Assembly (NCBI GenBank): GCA_025024175.1 | Contig: QCXZ01000003.1 | Span: 20,170,392 to 20,234,391 of the forward strand | Reading direction: 5' to 3' | DNA: 64,000 nucleotides | From: Rhyzopertha dominica | Taxonomy: Eukaryota > Arthropoda > Insecta > Coleoptera > Bostrichidae | Part shown: in pieces, positions 1 to 12,242 of the stretch | Layout of the letters: every line of letters starts with the position of its first letter | Numbering within the stretch: the first letter of the stretch is position 1 | The notes under the pieces: generated by a model | Seen by the model: the letters and a program-made list of their open reading frames with translations, nothing else | The model's database searches: none | Told to the model about the DNA's origin: nothing | Translations under genes and position numbers: made by a program

Positions 1-2
1 TT

Positions 3-1301
3 GAATTTAAGGGAATTTTGTACGAATTTAATTGCCTTCCCTTTGGGTTGTGTACAGCCCCTTTTGTGTTTACAAAGGTAATGAAACCAGTCATTGCCTT
101 TCTTCGAGCAAGAGGTTTCATTTCAGTGGTTTATCTTGATGATTTTTGGTTAATGGGAAAGTCTTATGAAGATTGCTTAACAAATGTTCAGAAAACACTA
201 AGCATACTTAAACAGTTGGGATTTTTAGTGAATGAAAGAAAGAGTGTTCTAGTTCCTAGTCAGATTTGTAGGTTCCTAGGATTTATTTTCAACTCAAAGT
301 CAATGACGTTATCCTTGCCACCAGATAAACAGATGCGAACCAAAGTATTATTGCTAATCTGCTGTAAGATCAGAGACTTTGCTCGTCTAATTGGCATTTT
401 ATGCTCTATATGCCCTGCCACCAAGTATGGCTGGGTGTACGTTAAAAGACTGGAACATGCCAAATTTTTGGCACTTAAGAGATCCAATGGAAATTTTAAT
501 TCTTCCATGACAATTTCAAAAGAGGTGAACGAAGATCTTCATTGGTGGAAAAACAACATAACAAACACTTTTAGACCAATTAGGAGTTTTCAATTTCAGA
601 AAACTATCTTTACAGACGCATCTCCTTCTGGTTGGGGAGCTTTCTGTAACAAACAGAGAGCTAATGGCCCTTGGAGTGTCTTAGAATCCCAACTTCATAT
701 AAATAGTTTGGAATTAATTGCTGTTCTGTTTGGTCTAAAATGTTTTGCTAAGGAAGAGTCAGACTGAGATATTATCTTACGAGCTTATAACACATGTGCC
801 ATCTCTTATATCAATAAAAAAGGGGGAGTCAAGTTTCGAATGTTAAATAATATCTGTCGGCAAATCTGGCAGTTCTGCGAATCTCGCAATATACTGATTT
901 ATGCCTCATATATTAAGTCGGCGGAAAATAAAGAAGCTGACGAAGAATCTAGGAAGTCGGCTTCAGAAACAGAATGGTCACTTTCTTCAGAAGCTTTCCA
1001 AAAAATAGTTAAAGTTTTTGNCCCCCCAGAACTTGACCTCTTTGCCTCAAGGATTAATAAAAAATGTAATCTCTTTTTCTCTTGGAAAAGGGATCCAGAA
1101 GCCGTCGCAATCGACGCTTTTACAATTAACTGGAAAAACATTGGGTTTTATGCCTTCCCCCCTTTTATCATAATATCCAGGGTACTACAAAAAATAATTT
1201 TGGATGAAGCTGAAGGCATCTTAGTTGTACCAATGTGGGATTCCCAACCATGGTATCCTGTTTTCATGTCCATGTTAACTCAACCATCAGTCATTTTTTG
1301 A
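3..1301 (+). pseudogene. DIRS-type reverse transcriptase and RNase H, partial
   Basis: The frame is open from the window edge and is interrupted by one in-frame TGA at 765-767. The RT palm carries VVYLDDF near 127-147, preceded by CLPFGLCTAPFVF. The RNase H domain starts at FTDASPSGWG near 618. Its third acidic position, normally D in the D-N-T motif, reads Y (RAYNTCAISYINK, near 778). After RNase H there is a DIRS-typical tail with PPELDLFASR and MWDSQPWYPV. It would make cDNA from the element RNA. The stop and the lost acidic residue argue that this copy is dead. One N lies at 1021. The next gene, the recombinase, follows after 44 bases. Confidence 0.75.
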
Positions 1302-1345
1302 TCTAGTATAAACCTTTTAACTTGTTCTGACAGAATTCATCCGCT

Positions 1346-2339
1346 ATGGCAGAAGATTTTCCTGGTGGCAGGCTATTTGTCCGGCAAGCCTTCATCAACA
1401 TTAGAACATTAGAAGCTTTGGACATTTTTGTTTCATCAGTCACAGAATCTACCCTTAAGCAGTATACTTCTACATGGAAAAAATGGTGGTTCTTTTGCAA
1501 GGAGAAAGAATATAACCCGTTCGATCAACCTGTGCCCATCATTTTAAAATTTTTTACAACACTATTCAACGATAAGGCCTCGTTCAGTACAATTAACACT
1601 GCTAGATCTGCATTAGCTTTTATAATGCCTTCGGATATAGGAAATAATCAGACAATTAAAAGATTTTGCAAAGGAATCTTCAATCTAAGACCAGCAGCCC
1701 CGAGATACGACACTACTTGGGATCCTACCACTGTACTTACTTACCTGTCGAATCTTTTTCCTAATGAAACGTTACCTCTGCAACAGCTGACATTAAAATC
1801 CATCACTCTATTAGCATTAGTAACAGCTCATAGAATGCAGACCTTCTCCCTTATAGAAGTTAAAAACAGAACAAAATAGTGATGGGTTGGAAATTAAAAT
1901 ACCTTCTCGGGTCAAAACTACAAGGAAGGGCAGCTTGCAACCAGTTTTAAAATTGCCCTTCTTTAAGGAGAAACCATCTATCTGTCCAGCTTTTTCTTTA
2001 CTCTGCTATTTGTCTAGAACAAAGTCACTAAGAAAAGGACCTAGACTCTTTGTGACTTTCAGAACTCCCCACAAGGAGGCATCAGTACAAACTTTAAGTA
2101 GATGGGTAAAATATGTCCTAGATAGAAGTAGAATAGACACAAAAATTTTCTCAGCTCATAGCACCAGACCCGCAGCAGTATCATTGGCTGGTCGTAAGGG
2201 CATACAATTAGATGTTATACGTAGCTCAGCAGGTTGGTCAAGGGAATCTGAAACTTTTGCAAAATTTTACAACAGGCCTCTTGACCAAAGGGCAGTGTTT
2301 GCTAATGCAATTCTTAGTTTGCAGTTGTTACTTCGATAA
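1346..2339 (+). pseudogene. Tyrosine recombinase of the DIRS-like element, frameshifted
   Basis: Two frames, 1346-1879 and 1887-2339, together cover a phage-integrase-type recombinase of about 330 residues. The first arginine box is TAHRMQTFSL (near 1827). The second box HSTRPA (H-x-x-R, near 2159) and the tyrosine nucleophile in FAKFYNRPL (near 2258-2284) lie in the second part. The upstream SSVTESTLKQYTSTWKKW resembles the N-terminal SAM-like domain. In DIRS elements this enzyme inserts a circular cDNA without making a target duplication. A frameshift plus a stop at 1877-1879 breaks this copy. Confidence 0.72.
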
Positions 2340-2565
2340 AATAAAGTTACCTACTTTTGATACATGCATAGTTTTATATTTCTTACGTAATAGATTATTA
2401 TGGAAGTTTAGAATAGTCTTTGTTCGTATTAATCCACAAAAAGCATTACTTATTATGTATATTTTTTGTACATCCTATCTTTACAATAAAGATTAAAGCA
2501 AATTTATGATAAAATGATTAATAACCAAGAATCTCATTGCAGCATCTTTAAACATCTACAGTTTT

Positions 2566-2903
2566 AGTGATCATGAAGGCGGGGCGGTTTATAATTAAAA
2601 AATTAAACGAACTTACCTGTGAAGTTCAATCTTAATTATATGCCGCCCCGCCTGAAATGATCACTCCCTCCCTTAAATCCCACCCAGATCATTTCAGGCT
2701 GCAACTCGAGCATCTTTAAAAATAATGACTAAGCTCTGCTGGATTGCGCGTGAGGTTTGGAACAAGTGAGACGGACTTGCCCGGCAAAATTTGAAGTTTA
2801 AAAAAGCGGTATTGGCGTGAGCGAGAGGGTTACTACAGTTTTAGTGATCATTTCAGGCGGGGCGGCATATAATTAAGATTGAACTTCACAGGTAAGTTCG
2901 TTT
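2566..2903. repeat. Inverted repeat end of the DIRS-like element
   Basis: A 61-base arm at 2605-2665 is an essentially perfect reverse complement of 2843-2903. A third, partial copy of the same GC-rich block (core GGCGGGGCGG) lies at 2572-2590 and makes 2572-2665 itself palindromic. Such nested inverted and complementary repeats fit DIRS termini and their internal complementary region. Each arm contains CACAGGTAAGT, a good splice-donor match, but only in one orientation. Confidence 0.65.
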
Positions 2904-2924
2904 AATCTTTTAATTATTTGCCAT

Positions 2925-5176
2925 AAAAACAAAGATATTTTATTAGTCATGCTTGTATCAGTAAACAGTAATCCCAAATACAGAGATAAATTTGATTTTA
3001 ATAACAAAAATTGCTTTAAGTCTTTATTTGTATATAAATTAAAAGTATATAAGAGCGGTATCAAGGACAAGGATGGAAAATCGGTGTAACGGGTTTGAGA
3101 AGGAGATAGTGAATTTTATGATGTCTGTGATATGTGGGACCCCGACGTCTGTTTATGTACCGCTATCTAGGTTTACCTATATACATCTATGATGACGGGC
3201 GATACATAACCTATAAGTTTGAATGTTGACGTTCGGTAATATAGTAATCCTTATATGTGATGTGTGGGTGTTTGGTGATCACGATTCGCGAGACCACGAA
3301 CAAAAGGTAGGAAGGAGATGATTTTCTAATGTTTAGTAAATAAATAACGACGAAAAATGAATGACATGTTATGAAAACGATCCGGACTTTTACAAGGTCA
3401 GATGAAACCAATTTAGATTCTGTTAACTCTGATTTCATTAGCTTAGATATTAGAATTTGTAGATTAGATTTGTAAGATTTTACCAGTTAAGTTAGATTGT
3501 AAGGATTTTGTTCTTGATTTTGTATTTATGTTTGTATGTTTTTATTTCCTTTAGATTTTTGCATTTGCATTCAACCTTTGGCTTTGCTAAATTCTTATCT
3601 TGTATTCAACAGTTCATTTTATTTTTCTATATTTTGTCTGTCCAGTTGTTTGTTTATAATTTAATTCATGTTTGCATTATAATTTAATTATTCATTTTGG
3701 TACCCAAAAGTATTATCTTCACTGCTTGGTTTAGATTTATTACATTTACCAACATGAGCCCGCAGATGTGTATTTGATTTGATGTCTTGAATGTTGTATG
3801 CATTGTTATCTGTGTTTCTGTTATATAACATGTCTTTTTTGTCATGATATATATGCCTTGGATGTTTATCTTGATATTTGCCTCTTGCCTTTGTATTTTA
3901 TGTGTCTTGTCTTTNTTGTATTTNTATGTATTTACTGCCATATTATGTGTTTTTGCATTGTCCATGTTTTGATATTTGCTTTTTATTATTGTTGATTATG
4001 TCATGCTATTTGTGGATCTGTGAATGTCGAGCTTTTCATATGGATTGCACAGATACATGATGCTACCCGCCATTAGGAATACAGGTGTGAAGCGTTTTGT
4101 ATAGGTGTATTCATTTGAGATAGCCAAGTATGTACTATTCTCGATATATTAACTAAAGATGGGTGAGAGACGTCTTGGTTATTTGTAGAGAAACGGTACG
4201 ACATTGCTGTGTGCTAGGTACGGTGTATGACGATGCTTCCCTGCATCATGTATGCATGGATAGCGGGTTCATGGGTTGAGCTAGTTGGGACGGAGGTTTT
4301 CTCTGCCGTGGCTCTTTTCCCGTCTTTAGTCCCAGGTGAGTCACGGCACTCTATCAAGCTAGGTAGGAAATTAAATCAATAAATAACATTTGTGTTCATT
4401 TTTAGGGTTGCGGTAATCTTGTGTTTCATTGTCTCAACTTTCCCNTTTTAGCTTTCCCAACATGCATTCCAAATACAAGGTAAATTTGACACAACGTCGG
4501 CCTGGGTAAAATTAACTAGACGATCATGTCAAATCACGCCAANTTCATATTAAATTGACATATATTATTTTTTTATAGATATCAAAATTGACAACTATTG
4601 TCATTAGGGTTTAATTTGGGTTACTGTTATTTGNGTTTGAAGTATATCAAAATTGACAAATGTCAGACGTACATTTAATGTATTGGGTAGAACCTAGGGG
4701 ATATTACACTATTTAAAAAATATGCTGATGCAACTCAGCAAATAACAGAAAGATGAACACGATTTTAAATAATAGGCCATGTATCTACAGTTTCAGTTGC
4801 TTCACTGTCAAGTCAATTCACAAAATTATAAATGGGTGAAAAATTTACATAATAAAGGGTTTAGAATAAACAAGAAATGCTCAAATTGTTACTTCTGATT
4901 TGTAGAATATATTACATGTATGTAATCGCAATGAATTTGTTTTATATTAGAGGGAAACAAAATACGATAACCACACCCAAGAAAGTTCGTACAGGAGAGT
5001 AAAGGAGAAAAGTTCTGGCACAGGATGATTTTTATAGTGACCCATATTTAGATATTTTCCAGATAGGAATTCAAGAAAAAATGTGAGGAATATATTCAGT
5101 ATCGTACGGAAAGGATTATTGTGTATTTGTTTTGAAAGGATAAGGCTAAAGTACTTATCTCTAGAAGGCAGAAGGT
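2925..5176. other. AT-rich spacer without recognisable gene
   Basis: No reading frame resembles a known family. From about 3480 to 4020 the plus strand is T-rich low-complexity sequence, giving only spurious frames. A short direct repeat (ATATCAAAATTGACA) occurs near 4577 and 4646. Several N bases mark assembly gaps. Confidence 0.6.
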
Positions 5177-5570
5177 TGTAACGAAGTTACAAATTTGCAG
5201 GTCTAAGTCGAGCTGCTCCTGCTGCTGCTCTCGCGTGTCTATAGTGTCTATAGTATAGTTACGATGCGCGGTATGGGGAGTTCTTTCCAGCGTTCCTCCG
5301 AACTGACAAAAGAAAAACGCGTCGGCGCTTCCACTCAGTTGCAACCGATCCGTTTAAAGTTCTAGTCTGTTCAGCAGCGATATTCAGGTGAGTGAGCTAT
5401 TGTATTAATTAGTATAGTGTGGTCGCTTCCCTCGTCCAAATTTCATATCACGCTCTTAAGACACCGTTCCTGGCCCGACCTCCAATCTCACTTGCTTTCC
5501 TTCTCTTTCTCTCTCATCCGTTTCACCGAGTAAGTCACGTGCGGGGCGTTTACTGTACAGGTCGTTTTCA
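5177..5570 (+). repeat. Gypsy-type LTR-like sequence, copy A
   Basis: It begins TGTAACGAAGTTACAAA, a near-palindromic LTR start shared exactly with the sequence at 19906. About 210 bases in, both copies have TCAGGTGAG followed by a related AGCT..TAGTATTA stretch, including a splice-donor-like CAGGTGAG. The rest has diverged, so these are related families rather than one pair of LTRs. The 3' limit is not resolved. Remnants of an errantivirus-like gag follow from about 5.9 kb. Confidence 0.5.
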
Positions 5571-5899
5571 GTTGAGGACATGAACATATCAACGAACTGC
5601 CTCTCAATAGATAAATNAAATAGAAGTTTTATAAAAACGAGTCATTTTCATTCTGAATACTTAATTNGCACANTCAGTAGGATCCGTGCGGGTTGTGTTC
5701 GTTCTCGGCAGTTTCGCTTCTGCTCGGNAAATTCGGAACTTGANCTTGGTCGTTTCAACGCCTGCAGCGCGGATTCGACGAACTTTCCTTCAGCGCAACA
5801 CCCCTCCGCGGAACACAGACCATCAGCGAAAGGAAACTAAAGCGGACAAGGGTCGGAGAAAGAGACCACAGCGTTTGTTCAGTACGTGCTCCATCCATT

Positions 5900-7370
5900 C
5901 AAAGGGTTTCGGATATATAGTTTTAAGTACGGACATTAAAATATAAACGAATAAAAAACAATTTAAGTGCGCAGAAGAAATCGCTAGTTTGCTAACTAAC
6001 CTTAGATTAAGCGAAGTAGACGAAATCAATAACAGTAGTATTAACATAGAACAAATAATGCCCTCTACACAGATTAATTGAGATCTGCACAACATAAAGC
6101 CATACCATGACAATAATATTTTAAATAAATTTATTAACAGAAGTGAAAATTTCTTCGATTCTTATAAAGTATATAACGATACGGAACTAAATAAGTATAT
6201 TTTTGACTGCACTGAAAAAATATTAATCGATAAAGCAAAAGCTATGGTTGGGAACCGCGTAGAGATTAACAAGTGGGGGACGCTTAAAACAGCTCTCTTT
6301 CATAGCTTTTCTGATCGCAGAGATTTCGATTGTCCAATACGCACTAGCACCAGGCGTGTAAAGGTGAACACTTAATGGATTTTAGCAGTATAGCAGATTG
6401 CAACTTTTAAGAAGCAGTGTTATTAAACAAGAATTAAGTAATGACGTAAATTTGAATCAAAATTGTACTATTTGCCACATTAATCATTATAACAAAACTG
6501 ATTTAAATTCCATCGCTGAGTGTTCAGGTGCTTTAAAAAAATAACATGCACTTGCCAAAACTAGCGTCTTTAGAGGACGCAATGGTATACATGGACGAAT
6601 TCGAAAGACTTTATGGAACAATTAATGAACCTACAAGCTAAACACCAACCACAAAATTTTGTTCAGAGATCGTATTTCCCCAGCTAGCCCATTAACATAC
6701 AGCCACGGCAGAGGCCACCTTAGAGATTCTTTACAAATTCACAAGTATACGGCAAACCGCAAAACGTATTTGCACCGAAACTTATTCCGGCAAATCAATT
6801 ACCAGAATCGGAACCGAATGTCTACAATATTAAGTAATTGCACTATGATGTCTATAAAACCGATATCTGCAAATCAAAGCTATAGATTCAATAATTTTAA
6901 TTCACAACCGAATAGAAATTATAAAAAACCACAAAATTTTGTGTTTGAGGAATTATACTGCAATGACATGCAAGAAACCGAACCCGTTTTAGACAACGAT
7001 TATTTCTGTCAATACTCGAATTTAGAACCCGTATTTGACGAACAGGAACATTTAATTGATGAAAACACCGATTTAGATGACAACCCTGACGTAAATTTTT
7101 GTACGCATGCCTCGGAAGAAACACAAAATTAAATGAAATAGAAGTTATTGCTTTGGAAAGTAATGCCTTACCATATGTTGAAATCCAAAATTAAAATTAT
7201 TAATTGATACTGCCAGTTAAAAATTAATTCTCAGACTATCAGTGGTAGAAAAATATCAGTTGTATTTTTCATTCAAATGTCACCGTAAAAACCGTTTCGG
7301 GTAGCAAAAACATTGGTATTCAGGCATTAATACCAGCTTTTGAACGATTTAATTACGGATCACCAAATTG
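5900..7370 (+). pseudogene. Errantivirus-like gag and start of protease, decayed
   Basis: Several short frames resemble the gag of insect gypsy/errantivirus elements. Around 5965-6330 there is an alpha-helical capsid-like stretch ending in a motif resembling GTLKTALFHSFSDRRDFDC. At 6659-7132 lies an Asn/Arg-rich tail (QPNRNYKKPQNF) followed by an acidic stretch ending FCTHASEETQN. At about 7159-7220 a broken protease start reads LPYVEIQN, stop, KLLIDTAS, stop. Many stops make the gene non-functional, and no RT, integrase or envelope gene follows. The assignment rests on remembered family features and is moderate. Confidence 0.45.
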
Positions 7371-8456
7371 GGGTAGCATTATATATATATTCCTACAGAA
7401 CTCATATTTCTTTAAAAAAAACGTCACACTGTGCGCCGCCGCCGCCGCTCAGGGTCCTACAATGACAGCCGAACGCGTTCCACACTCCGCAGACCAACGA
7501 TCTTTACTGTACTAATGTTTAAACGCTACATATAAGTTAGGTGTTTTGTAAACCGTCTTAAATCTTACACTTTCTTGTGTATTACTTACTAATTCAAGAA
7601 AATATACTGTACTCTTCACTACAATAAATTTCGCCGTCTATTTAATTGCGCCTGGTGCCTACTTATTTGTAACATAGGTAATACATATACCCAGAAATTT
7701 AGTAATTTTAGCATCAGTTTAGGGTAGGGTAATTTCTGTGAGTATTTTTTATTCTTGTTTAAATTTTTGACATAGACACGTCTTCCATTTTTTATGCAAT
7801 TTGGGCCGGTTGCAGAAAACTCGCGATTTAAACTGGATCAATTGAACCGGTTCAAATGCCACGCGATGGCAATTTGTACTGTTTTATAAGTCTAGGAGTT
7901 AACAGCTGACAGTGATAGCAGGCTTCGCTTTTCTGTGATTGCTTTGCTGGACGCAGGAGCAGTGCAGTTGTACAACAAATCAAAAATCAAATCAAATGGA
8001 CAAGGACGGGAAAAAATTGCGATTGTGCAGCTTGTGGAAAAGTAAGTACTCATTAATTTGTTCAGTTACATGTGCATTGACTTACAGTAAAGGGATTAAC
8101 ACTTTGTGTAGGTACATATATACCTATAAGTAACATCCTTTTAATGAAATACAGATAACAAATATACATAATAGATTTATACATGTGCTATATTTAGTAT
8201 GTCTTGCACATCTAAATGGCAAATGAACAACTACAACCCTAACCAAAATCGCAATCCATAGTCATTCCGGGTATCTGAACGCAGTACGTGTGTCTCGCGA
8301 AAGGGAGCGGAGGCGGCGTTTTTTGTTTTAGTCGATCAGTGACACTAGAGTGCCGAATTATTAGAAACCTGTCACAGCGGCGCGCGGTCGACGGTTAACT
8401 CTTTTTCATGAAGAACTGCATTTGATGTTAAATATGCGATAGAATGTGACAAGTTT
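7371..8456. other. Non-coding stretch with palindromes
   Basis: No convincing gene is present. The block at about 7430-7660 ends in an AATAAA and may be the 3' tail of the decayed errantivirus-like element. Near 7803 the sequence GGGCCGGTTGCAGA resembles a MITE end, and a perfect 14-base palindrome TTGAACCGGTTCAA lies at 7842-7855. A short frame at 7996-8040 ends in AAGTAAGT, which looks like a splice donor, but nothing identifies it. Confidence 0.4.
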
Positions 8457-9394
8457 ATGTCGCAAAACCCAGGAACAGGCATTACTCAATATCAGATAGC
8501 GCGTCTGTTTAATGAAGCTTACAAAAAAGTAGCCACATTGGGAAACGCTGAATCTGGATTTAAAGTTACAGGAATATACGATGACGACTTGTTTGATGTG
8601 ACTGACTTTGTTCCATCATTAGTTACAGACCAATTGGTCCAAGACCAAGTGAGTGAAATTCAAGAGTCATCGAACCAAGAGAAGAATGTCAATCAGTGTT
8701 TAGCTAATCAACTTCCCAATGATGAGCCTCAATAAATTCCGCTTCCACTAGACGATTCTTCAAATTATAATCAAGAGCTGCTAGTACCGTTGAATGATAT
8801 TACCACCAGGCAAAATGAAGAAGAAAATATGGAAAACAGAGACGTTGAGCGAATTATTAATTGTGCGTCTCCATTGCCTAATGATCCCAGTCCTGAAAAN
8901 ACGTGCAAATATAAACTTGAAAGAAAACCAAACTGTAAATCCTACTGGACACGTGTCAATCGCACAACTCTTACCCCTTCCTGTAATGAAAGCAAAAAAA
9001 TACTACAGGCAAAGTTGCAATGAAGTCTCAAGTTATCAACTCCAGTCCATACAAACACCAATTGAAAGAGAAAAAGCAGCTAGAATCACAAAAGAAAAAG
9101 CGTACTGTTGTGCTTCCTAATTTGGATTCAGAACTTTCACGCTCTAGAAAGAAGATGCGCCAAAAAAAGCAACAAAAGCACCAAGCATCATCTTGTAGGG
9201 AAAGACGAAAACCTTCAATGGCCTCGACCTCCAAAACAGTAGAATACCTTTGTCCTCTCTGTAAGGAATATATACAGAACCAAATATTGAAGAATGGATT
9301 CAGTGCAATTATGGCAAAGACTGGTGGCATGAAGAATGCTCTGACTATGATGGAGGCGTTTTTATGTGAGTATTGTAGTCAAAATTTCACATAA
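8457..9394 (+). pseudogene. Pogo/jerky-type DDE transposase, C-terminal remnant
   Basis: The segment 8457-8735 contains ESGFKVTGIYDDDLFDVTD, the signature at the end of the DDE_1 domain of pogo/Tigger/jerky-like transposases. Shifted frames at 8794-9120 and 9020-9394 hold the usual basic tail (INSSPYKHQLKEKK). A cysteine-rich end starts YLCPLC and finishes FLCEYC, with WWHEECS readable in another frame near 9328. That pattern is the PHD-like zinc tail often found in this family. At least three frameshifts and one N are present, and the DNA-binding and catalytic parts are missing upstream. Confidence 0.6.
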
Positions 9395-9511
9395 TCAAGT
9401 TTTTCTACGATATCTATGTTGTGATACTTCAGCGCGTTGTACATCTAGGTTTTGGTTTCATAGATTAAAAAAAAAATGTTTTAAATAATGTCATAATTAG
9501 ATGAAAGCGTT

Positions 9512-9634
9512 ATGAGGGAAGCTGAATTTCTTTCGTTACTTGAAGAACGCACAGGCGGATTCCGCAGCTTTTACTCACCAGTGGTTGATCTTATTTTGGG
9601 AGTATTAGTAGCAGCTTTGTTCAGAATCAACTAA
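9512..9634 (+). CDS. Possible small terminal exon, unrecognised
   Basis: A 40-residue frame starts MREAEFLSLLEERTGG and ends in a hydrophobic stretch (VVDLILGVLVAALF) followed by stop TAA. It is preceded by TAATTAG, an acceptor-like site, after which the same frame can be read from DESVM. The composition looks coding, with one potential membrane helix. I do not recognise it. It could be a terminal exon of the transposon remnant just upstream or chance. Confidence 0.25.
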   Translation: MREAEFLSLLEERTGGFRSFYSPVVDLILGVLVAALFRIN

Positions 9635-11859
9635 TACCGCAAGGGATTTAATTGTCTATCCTTTAAAGTTTATCCTTATTGATTCGGTCAGCACCCTCTT
9701 GTCTGAGGGTTTCTTTTGGTAACGGATTTTTGAAATTGAATTGGTCAATTGGTGCTTTTGTGGAGGCCGTGGCAGACTGTTCCCCGCTTGCATGGAGGCC
9801 GTGTTAGATCGTCTCCGATCCATTAAGTGACCGCCTAGGGTCAGCGGAGAAAGGGGAGGTCCGAGTGTGTACTCCTAGACAGTAATTTTGTGAAGGTCCC
9901 AGTGAGGTGCCCCACCCTTGACATTAGTCGCGTCACGGTGACAGCAAAATTTAGTTTGTAAGTTATTTGAGTAAAATTTTATTGTAGCCAAAATTTGTGA
10001 AGGGGAGTTTACGTAAACCACCTAGTATTAAGTTTCTTATATTAATAATAATATTAATATATTGTTATTCTACTAGTACGATTTTTTTCTTGTTCTCGGC
10101 TGGGCAGTGAATGAAAGATCAGGTTACGTTTTGGAGGTAATTTAGTCTATTAGTTTTGAAAATCCTCCAACAAAATTGTGTGTGCTAAAAACTATTTGGC
10201 GCCCCCTTATCATCACCTTGTCGACCCACCCCGTCTCCACTACAGCTAGACGGCGCACGCATACGTGTTAAATCCCACAATTTAAAGTGACAGGAGAATT
10301 ATGGTAATGCGTTAGATGGTTACTAACACAAATGCGCTGATCAAAATTAATATTATTGTTAATAATCTCAACATTTAATTTTAATTGTAATCCAACGAAA
10401 TTGTTTCTAATGCAAATAATGTTTATGTTTAGCTTACTTGCCCCATATGCGTATACATACCCCATACTGGTGCGCACAGTTACCCAACACGTGGGTCAAG
10501 TGGCGCATTCCGATTTTATTTAATAAAATGTTTTACTAGAAAAAACTACCAAGCTTTCTATCCTTGATTTTATTTCAATATAGAGGCTATTAAACGATTT
10601 ATCTCAGTCGTCTTTTACATTCCTGACTCTTATATTTTAGGCGTAGTGAGCCATTATTTACAAAAGTGCGCACAGTTGACCCCAATGATTCTACCTTGTA
10701 AAATACCCACTCCCTTTTCTCAAACCTTTTCCTTTGAATGATAGGTATGCACAGGGAAGGAGGCAAAGGCTTGGGAGTATATATGCGTTCAGTATAACGC
10801 AATGTCAGAGATGGGACAGCGGGCCCAAAACCAGCTGAGAACGCTGTACAAAAAATTTTAAACGTAATTCAAAGAAAGAAGTGGCTGCAATAAACAAAAG
10901 CATTATGTTCTCATTTCTATAGAAATTTTAGAACAATATTGTTTCCATTTTATGTTTCTATAGAAAAAGAAATTTGGTGATTTTGCATGCCAGCGAAACT
11001 GATTTGCAGCTTCTAAACTTGAAGGCAGCTAACAAGGTAATGTTTATTGCAATTTTATAATACTGTGATATGATTTATGAATCATATAAATAAATTATTA
11101 TGAACGCCAACCTCTTTACCAGCCAAAAACATGTTTGAAGGAGCAAAGGGACCTTTATTCGAAACTGAAGGCATATAACGTTCATAGTTCCTACATGCTA
11201 AAATGCATTTATTTTAAAGTAAACGTGATATTACCAAATACTTTACAGAAGTATTTGATTGTTTCCATAATATCCGTTTTTATCAATCTTTGGCACCGTA
11301 GAATGAAAATCAAATAAAAAAAAACAAAAATTTTTACCCCTAGTTAAAATAAGTCTCCTTGCCACAATAGTTGAACACTTTACTAACGATGAGTGTTTTT
11401 TCAGTAGCAGACGTTAAACTATTTCTTTATGAACTATTTTGAGTAGATAAAGTATACCTCTCCAAATTAAATAAGGTTATACTGCACTTACGACCACCCA
11501 ATAATTGTTCGTTTACTTACAATGAACTCTTGGCTGCAAATAATCCCNTGTTTAACATAGACTGACAGATGCTCGAAAAAACATATGAGGGCTCGTGCTG
11601 ATATTTATGACCCCCAATAACTGTCCATTGTAGAAATATTTCACTTTCTAAACAGTAGTAGAGCAATATAACCTTANTTCGGTTGGAATACACTTTAACA
11701 GCAAGGTAGATAAAATGTTTTAATATACAGAGTAAACCGTAGTAATGGAGCAACACAATTGCTATTTTTGTGCCAAAAATTGTAATTTTCTTTGAATTTG
11801 AAACTTTGAACTCGAAATTCTACTATAGAAAAAAAATTATATTATGCACAACGATAAAG
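9635..11859. other. AT-rich spacer, possible LTR relic
   Basis: No gene was recognised. The motif TGGAGGCCGTG occurs at about 9759 and 9793. TTTGGCGCCCCC near 10196 has the form of a retroviral primer-binding site, so a decayed LTR could precede it, but no partner LTR was found. GCGCACAGTT occurs near 10473 and 10669. Two N positions lie near 11548 and 11677. Confidence 0.3.
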
Positions 11860-11910
11860 ATTGTTTATCTACTTGTGAAATAATAACCTTTTCACTTGTA
11901 GATAAACAAT
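11860..11910. repeat. Inverted repeat / hairpin
   Basis: Arms 11860-11880 and 11890-11910 are reverse complements with two central mismatches (AAG versus TTG) and a 9-base loop. It sits in AT-rich DNA with no adjacent gene, so its role is unknown. It may be the centre of a decayed palindromic element. Confidence 0.5.
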
Positions 11911-12242
11911 TTAATTGTCTCGTATAAATAACTATTACTAACCTACACCTTAGTAGTTATATGGTAAATTTATATGCATCAAGCTTTGTGTCTAGTTGAC
12001 ATACCAAAATTAACTAGAAATTTATTAAAAAATGAAACAAGATTTTAATACTGTTCTAGGACGGATAGTAAAATATATGTAAATGTGCAATTATTGCTGT
12101 TAACTAATAGGCACAACTTATTGTCTAGAAGGCAGAGTGAGTAAATGAATTGGAGTTTAGTAATGCAAAAAAGTTATTTATTAAAAGTTAATTAATTATT
12201 ATTGTTTTATTTCAAGTTTGACATGAGGCTTATCGTCGCTGG

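Larger units (their letters stand above)
1..2500 (+). mobile_element. DIRS-like tyrosine-recombinase retrotransposon, 3' portion
   Basis: A reverse transcriptase and RNase H reading frame is followed by a tyrosine recombinase instead of a DDE integrase. This is the hallmark order of the DIRS order of retrotransposons. The element enters from the left edge, so its 5' end and any gag are not visible. A polyadenylation-like AATAAA lies near 2485, and inverted repeats typical of DIRS ends follow at 2566-2903. Stops and frameshifts show that this copy is inactive. Placement in DIRS rather than Ngaro or PAT rests on the inverted repeat end and is moderately certain. Confidence 0.75.

Noticed and set aside
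3684..4060. Cys/Tyr-rich frames on both strands
   Set aside because: Produced by T-rich TTTGT/TATGT repeats with N bases; no family similarity.
10190..10215. Primer-binding site of a further LTR element
   Set aside because: TTTGGCGCCCCC has the right form, but no LTR mate or internal genes were found; kept only as a note.
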